Origin: Metallyticus violacea
Lineage: Eukaryota > Arthropoda > Insecta > Mantodea > Metallyticidae
Direction: 5' to 3'
DNA length: 64,000 bases
Assembly: GCA_030762175.1 (NCBI GenBank)
Contig: CM060846.1
Location: 312,341,012-312,405,011, forward strand
Position 1 is the first letter of the stretch, and each line of letters starts with the position of its first letter. Shown in pieces: positions 58,155 through 64,000 of this stretch. The notes under the pieces were generated by a model that ran no database searches, was not told where the DNA came from, and saw only the letters and a program-made list of their open reading frames with translations. The position numbers and the translations under genes are program-made.

Positions 58155-61100
58155 AAATCGATATCAATAATAGTACAGAAGATGAGGTGCCTCATCCTGT
58201 ATATATACCAGATGGCAGTTAGGGGTCTAACACAAGCAATTTGAGATAAGGAAGAAGAAAAATAGCGTGTTATGTGGTGATAAATTGAAGCTGGACGATA
58301 ATACGTCAGTGTTAATGAAAATGAGGTAAAATTTATCTTAAGAAAGTATTCAAACTTGCTTCGCGAAAGATGGAATGCCAATTTTCAATAGTTCATCATG
58401 ACCGTTTTTCTAGATTTAGTGGTGTAAAAATCTTTATATGTGGCAGTGCGACGCTGAACAACGGTTGAGTTATGGTGTTGCGTAGTTTAGTCCAAAGGAA
58501 ACTGCCTTCGTGTTGGCAGAGAGGCAAACATACACCGTGGTTGCAAAGGATCCCTGGAGTACACAATTTACTTTTATTGTTTTACAAAGATGTATGCTCA
58601 TACATTGTAAAATGAAAAGATAAAAGGGTTTATCGAGACTCGAACTCTATAACGTTAGTCCGTTATTGTATGGTATCATTTTCATTAGTGACGTATTGGT
58701 CCTCTAGAAACTTTGAGATTTGAACACGCATAATATAGAGTCCGCATCTCAAACTGCATGTCTATGATCCCTCTGTAATCTCTGAAAGTATTGCCATGTA
58801 GTTCATTGACATTCTGTATATACAGATTACATATCGTAATTATCAATGAATAATAACATCATCTCTTCAATCCCTTAATTTGAATGTCATTTCCTATAGC
58901 GTTAGTAATTGTTTCATTGTTCTTTAATTTATATGTAGTTTGTTAACGTAGATGACTCTAGTTGCATTTTAAATAAGTATTACAATTGTTTCTTTAAGAA
59001 TTCAGTAAGTCGTTTGTGTATATATAAAATATGTAGATAAATGAATTATCACAGCCAATAACAGAATACACATTGTGTTTATTTTGCGATTCATTATTCC
59101 ATTCACGAAGTAGTCATATTAAACGTAACGCAGAGCTTTTATTTCTTTTGAATAAATGAACAAAGTGAAAGAATTTGAATGATATTACCTGTGATAATTT
59201 AAGTGAATAGTGGTCAAAGGTTATAGCAGAAATGCTTTTAATGGACGGTTTTTGGGTTGGGAATACTTTGTGCTATAAATTCTTAATGTACGCAACATAA
59301 AGGGAGCGGAAGGAATTACTGCATGACCTCCGTTTTTAAGCAAATAAACTTTAGAATTTGGTTTCCCTTTTCTTAATACACTTTTCATTTGCGTGTGGGA
59401 ACTTAGCTACTTCTTTCACGGAGACTCGAATCCCCTTCAATATTTTCAATAGACAGACAATGCTGGTTGCGTGAGACACGTCGTGAAGAGGCGTGGGGAG
59501 GAGTGGGAATGGGGATGCCTGAAAGGAGGGGGGTGAACTAATCATCACATGACGTCAGAGCCGTCTCACCTCCACTAACACCAAGTTGTGGATTTTCTCA
59601 CAAATTCAGTGGCGTACGCATGAAGCGATAAAGCATTTTTTTAAAAAGAAAACAGCAAATCGGCAGTGCTATGACTATATTCTCATTCTCATAATATTTC
59701 CATTGTTAATTATTTATCAATTTCATGCCAATGTGTACTAAAATTCTAAATAAGTTAGTTATTGAGGAAGTTGTAACGTGTATTATGATTATTGTTATTA
59801 CTTATTAACATTATTTTACGAACCACATAATCTTGTTGTGTATGGTTTTATTAAAAACCTATTATTGCTATGCGAGTTGTTGGTTCAAGTTCCCTTTGAA
59901 CATGGATAGATTGTAATGTCCATTGTTTATTAGACAGTAACCACGCGTAATAAATTTATGACTTAAGTTATCCGTGCAGGCCAGCAGTTGATATGTTCTA
60001 CAATTTATTTCTATGTCGTTTTCGCATGCTTTTATTTGCGTTATCTGCTGTATTTGGAATTCTAAACTAAAGCCTGTTAGTTCATGTTTCCAAAGAAATC
60101 TGTAAACTGATGCCGCATTCTTTAGCTGATGAAGCGATTTCACCGGCACCGTTGTTTGGATAAAGTTGTATGTATATGTAGCAGAGTGGTAATTGATAAT
60201 GATGCGTGACACTGAGGGGATATTGTTGACCTAGGGCTTGTCACAGCCAATTATTATGCGTTACAGAAAGGCAAGAGATGTGATATGGCGCGTTTGTGAT
60301 ATCAGTAAATCCTAAGCAAATATATGCGCAATCCCTTCATATTTTTAGAGAATGTACGTGTTACTAAAAGATTTTCGTTGACATAGAAATGCTATTGTTT
60401 ATAAAACCTTTCATTTATTGTGGAAGAGGTTTGTCTATGTAGCAATACTTCCCTGTTTGAACTCTAGCAGTGAATTCAAATTTACCTTATACTCTGATAT
60501 TGCATACCAAAATATCACTAAAAAGTTGTGAAACATTCCAGTACAACTTTGAATGTTTGTTCTATTAAGATATGAGAAAATACCTATGCATCGTCAGAAA
60601 TATGTGTAGTATGATAATAGCTGCTTCAGCGAGACTTGGCAAAGACCTAAAACTTCTTCATGTCACTTTAACACTATAAAGTTTATATGCATATTTGTAA
60701 TTAAACAAAATTTTATTGTGGAAAAATGTGATTTTCAAGAGATATTTAGTGTTAATTGATTTTCTCAAAATCTATTCAACTGGAAATATCTGGTTATGTA
60801 AACTTCAGTTATAAACCAACTGGTTGAAATGTACGCAATGTTACTTTCAATGGACATGTGCCCATAAACATAAATATATTCTCCTGGTAAGTTTATCACT
60901 TCATAATAGCTAGATGCCGCTTAAGCATTGATTTAAAATTTTAATATAATTTGAATTAAAGCCCAATGAATATTTTGTTGAAAATGTTTAATATATTTGA
61001 AAAGATATTAAATCATGAACATTTTGTCATTGTTTGTGGAAGTTATGATGTTCATAGATATTTTTAAATTAAAAATTACTTATTTTTTCATTATCTGAAA

Positions 61101-62559
61101 AGAAATGACTTTCTCTATATCGCTATGCAGCATGTTATTTGTTTCACAGAAGCGTATATTATTGTAACAAAATTAAAAAAAAAAAAAATATGAACATTGA
61201 TTTGAATAAATGGCATATCATTTAAAAATCCTTCATAATTTTCACAGCAGTATTTCTAAAAGTGTTCTATTGTTCCAAAGCATAGGTTTCGCATATCTGA
61301 GCCTTTTCTTGAAAATGGTTTCAATTGCAATTTTAGTTATAAAATGTGTTATATTTAATTAACGCTCTGTTAATATATTATTTCTAGTAAATACCTAGTA
61401 TAAGTAGGTACTTTTAGTTGCGTAAGCCGCTTGCTGGAAAAAAAAGTTAAAAGGACTTGCTCTTATCAGGATTTTCTGAAATGTTATTTCAGTAGGGGTA
61501 ATTTGAAAGTATTACACGCTTGTGCACGGCATGTGTTTGAACCGCAGCTGCTGCGTCAGCTGGCTTCTAAAAATGTTAACAGCCTTTCAACATAACTGCA
61601 GCAAATAAAACATGTTTAGGGCACTTTCCCTCCGTTCTTCGATGTTCAGCTTTTTAGGCAACTTGTCGACAAAGTGCTTCAGTCTTGTAACGAGACACCG
61701 CTTAATATTACGCCTATATTTTTATTCGATAAGCTCCTGCATTTCGTTTATTAAATGTACCTGCTAACATAAATTTCAATGAATTCCTTTTTATCAGCTA
61801 AAGCATCGTTAGGAGAGAATGACTAGATAGCGCCCTAGGTAAGTAATACTTTCACACATTTCAGCAATTTTGAAAATGTAAAAATTAATTCTTGCGAGCA
61901 GACTGGTCATATTTATTGCTGAAGATTGAATCAATTATAGATATCTCGAGTTTTTGTCTGGGTTATCCCACAGAGACCCATTTGGTTGCCGAACTTTAAC
62001 CGTAACGGTAAAGTGGGTGAGTATCCTAAATGCACCATATCTTAAGGTCAATATCATAATAAAATGCGATTGCCAATGTTTTTCTTAGTGTTCTTATCCA
62101 TTGCTTTTCCTTAGAAGCTGTAGATATTGCCAAATTAGCATATTCTATTTACCAGTTATATACAGTGCGTCAAATAAGCACTGATCTCTCGCAGGTCTTT
62201 TCAATACGGCAAACGGCAGTTAATGGGCACAGGCAGCATTAGTTTTCCAAAATTCAATAAAAATAAATGTTTCCTCAAAAATGTATAAACTAAAATCACA
62301 TCAATATATAATTACATACCCATACATCCAATCCACGAGATAATTTTAGAAGAATGACAAAAAATATGAATCTCTCAGCATACGACAGAAACATGATTTC
62401 CCCTCCAAATGAAATGCGTTTGGTTTCCGTATATACTATCAATATAATGAAATAAAATTACTTTATAGGAAATCAGATTCTTCTACAAATTAAGTATTTT
62501 AAATCTTTGAAATTTCAATTACAACTTTGCATATTCATTCATGCTCATTCATATTAGTA
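58155..62559. other. Long AT-rich unannotated stretch
   Basis: No gene recognised in 4.4 kb. A 115-codon minus frame (59868-60212) has no motif. CAGTGGCGTACGCATG at 59609 resembles a hAT terminus but has no partner. Confidence 0.45.
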
Positions 62560-62574
62560 TATGGAGATAGCGCT

Positions 62575-62770
62575 GTCTCATCTGGGTCCAAGGTTTTCGG
62601 GTTCAAACCCGGCCGGGATAAATACATTTTTTCAGAGCGTAAAATCTCGAGCTGAAGTGTAAGCCTTGGTTCCCGTGTCGCAGTCACCTTACGTTAAAGA
62701 ACTCCATACCTTAAAAAAGAGGTCCCAGGGCAGGATTATCGGCCGTTTCACACCCAACGAATATCTTATT
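62575..62770 (+). mobile_element. SINE family B, strongly diverged copy
   Basis: Head remnant with box B TCGGGTTCAAACCCGGCCGG, then AAATACATTTTTTCAGAGCG, GGTTCCCGTGTCGCA, AAAGAACTCCATACCTTAAA and ATTATCGGCCGTTTCACACC. The order is as in family B, with about a quarter of the positions changed or deleted by eye. The 3' end cannot be placed; an 86-codon frame at 62666-62926 runs through it and past it. Confidence 0.65.
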
Positions 62771-63212
62771 TTTCTGTCAGATGACGTTGGAGACGGCGAG
62801 ATTACCATCTGTCCCCCTGCTCTCTATCGGGAAATAACGGTACTGGAAATTCCCCTCGGTAATTCAAAAACCTTCACACAGGGGGCGCCCAATCCCAAGA
62901 CGAAACGATGGATTCTAACTAGCTAATATAACTCCGACACACACATAAACACACACACACACACATATATAATTAAAATATTACAAAAATTCAATAATTA
63001 ACGCTTATGTGATCAGTGCTGCACAAATATTAAAGTACAGAATTAAATTATCAACGATAAAAACAGGAATATAAAAAGGTGTATAGAAATAAACTACATC
63101 TTTAGATTTAGAAATCTTATTTTAGTGCATGATCTTCATGTATAGTAGCCCGTATGCAAATTTCTGCAACAAAGGCGCAATTCGTTTGAGCCATATGACA
63201 GAAAAATCGTTT

Positions 63213-63216
<4 letters not shown>
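62771..63216. repeat. Spacer with short (CA)n tract
   Basis: Contains a short CACACA tract (about 62949-62965). No gene recognised. Confidence 0.5.

Positions 63217-63262
<46 letters not shown>
63217..63262. repeat. (TA)n microsatellite
   Basis: About 23 uninterrupted TA units. Confidence 0.97.
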
Positions 63263-63266
<4 letters not shown>

Positions 63267-63478
63267 GGTATGGTTAATTAGAACTTTTACCGGAATATAC
63301 TTGTTTTTCTGGTAATGAAGACACATTCAGATGTCGTTTTATGCAGTGAAAATGTTGAATTGGAAGAAACGAAGGGCATTTCAGTACTTCAGCCTTGCTC
63401 AGAGGCTGGACGTTTGTGCCTCCGGGCGGTGAAGCAAAGACATTAACGGTGTCCTTATCGTTCTTCCATAAAGAACCC

Positions 63479-63670
63479 AGCCTGGCTTCCTTCGGAATGG
63501 AAATACGGCCATTGAACACGTGTCGTAAATTTACGGCACGTAAAGAACCTCAAGCTTGAAACAAGAGGCCTCAGAGGAAAATTTATCGGCCCTATCACGT
63601 CGTGAATTGAATGGAACGCTGATGACCTGAGATGTTAAAGAGTGTTCGTAAATGAACCAAATAAATATGT
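63479..63670 (+). mobile_element. SINE family B, 5'-truncated copy
   Basis: Starts within the body (GGCTTCCTTCGGAATGGAAA) and continues TCGTAAATTTACGGCACGTA, AAGAACCTCAAGCTTGAAAC, CCTCAGAGGAAAATTTATCG, AACGCTGATGACCTGAGATG and GTTAAAGAGTGTTCGTAAAT. The tRNA-like head is absent. No target duplication found. Confidence 0.87.
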
Positions 63671-64000
63671 TATGGACATGTCATGTATGCAAACGAAATA
63701 GAGATTTCACATTTAGCATTTTCTATACACTGTACATGTACAATACATTTACTTTGAGAGGATATTCTGTTTGAAAATAGAAAGTAGAGGTTTGTGGTAG
63801 CACTTGAACCCATCTCGTCAATACAACAGAAAACATGGTGAACCATAATATACTTCCCAATTAATGATCCTTTCCATATTGACTGGTAACTGGAGTAAAC
63901 CTGCTTGCTTTATACTAATTTCTGTATAGCCTATGGGAGAAAATGATGCGCGAGTGATTAACACTTGTATGGCTCACTCAGTAAATTCAAGTTTTCAGAA
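63671..64000. other. Unannotated window end
   Basis: No feature recognised. Confidence 0.5.

Noticed and set aside
59609..59624. hAT terminus CAGTGGCGTACGCATG
   Set aside because: No inverted partner or flanking 8-bp duplication could be found within reach.
59868..60212. 115-codon minus-strand frame as a gene
   Set aside because: No recognisable domain or composition difference; length is within what chance can give in this window.
62165..62186. Tc1-like end CAGTGCGTCAAATAAGCACTG
   Set aside because: Only a 6-bp hairpin is evident, with no second end and no transposase remains nearby.

Overview
This window reads as AT-rich, intron-poor or intergenic DNA from a large, repeat-laden arthropod genome (most likely an insect; order not determinable by eye). 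No complete, confident host protein-coding gene is visible. Open frames are short and scattered, as expected by chance, apart from transposon fossils, repeat-driven frames and one unexplained 177-codon frame (28324-28854). I see no bacterial-type operons, ribosome binding sites or CRISPR arrays.

Recognisable content is mostly mobile DNA. (1) SINE family A: a tRNA-like head with A and B boxes and a body ending in GGGCGTTAAACAC; eight copies (5979, 7437, 8605, 16879, 18278, 33724, 38716 and 57855). The 18278 copy has a perfect 11-bp target duplication. (2) SINE family B: another tRNA-like head, with an anticodon loop CTTCTAA in two copies; six copies (9529, 22272, 30725, 46291, 62575, 63479), two with perfect 12-14 bp duplications. 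(3) Tc1/mariner fossils: a full-length element with 41-bp inverted ends and TA duplications (13007-14330), a second fossil at 44045-45070, and a third, different type at 50046-50600. (4) Short elements with imperfect 8-bp duplications and hAT-like ends: 1648-2204 and 6562-7159, the latter with a diverged internal relative at 43325-43740. (5) The 3' coding end of a LINE (20430-21560), with a C-C-H-C knuckle, and a possible reverse-transcriptase scrap at 47487-47702. (6) A 1.1-kb antisense fossil (51847-53020) that I match from memory to a recurrent, repeat-associated protein family of animal genomes whose class I cannot name. (7) A degenerate THAP-type zinc finger frame (18777-19052, minus).

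The most striking structure is a 2.4-kb minisatellite at 23370-25790, with a period of 81 bp (27 codons). It is arranged in a higher-order repeat of 1052 bp, and the second higher-order copy carries three extra monomers. Because 81 is a multiple of three, the array makes long but probably fortuitous open frames. Trinucleotide microsatellites (ATA/ATT, AAG, AGG) recur through the window. Two GC-richer islands (16190-16450 and 27230-27680) are unexplained.

The genes do not form a pathway. The window records successive layers of transposon insertion, decay, nested insertion and tandem amplification.
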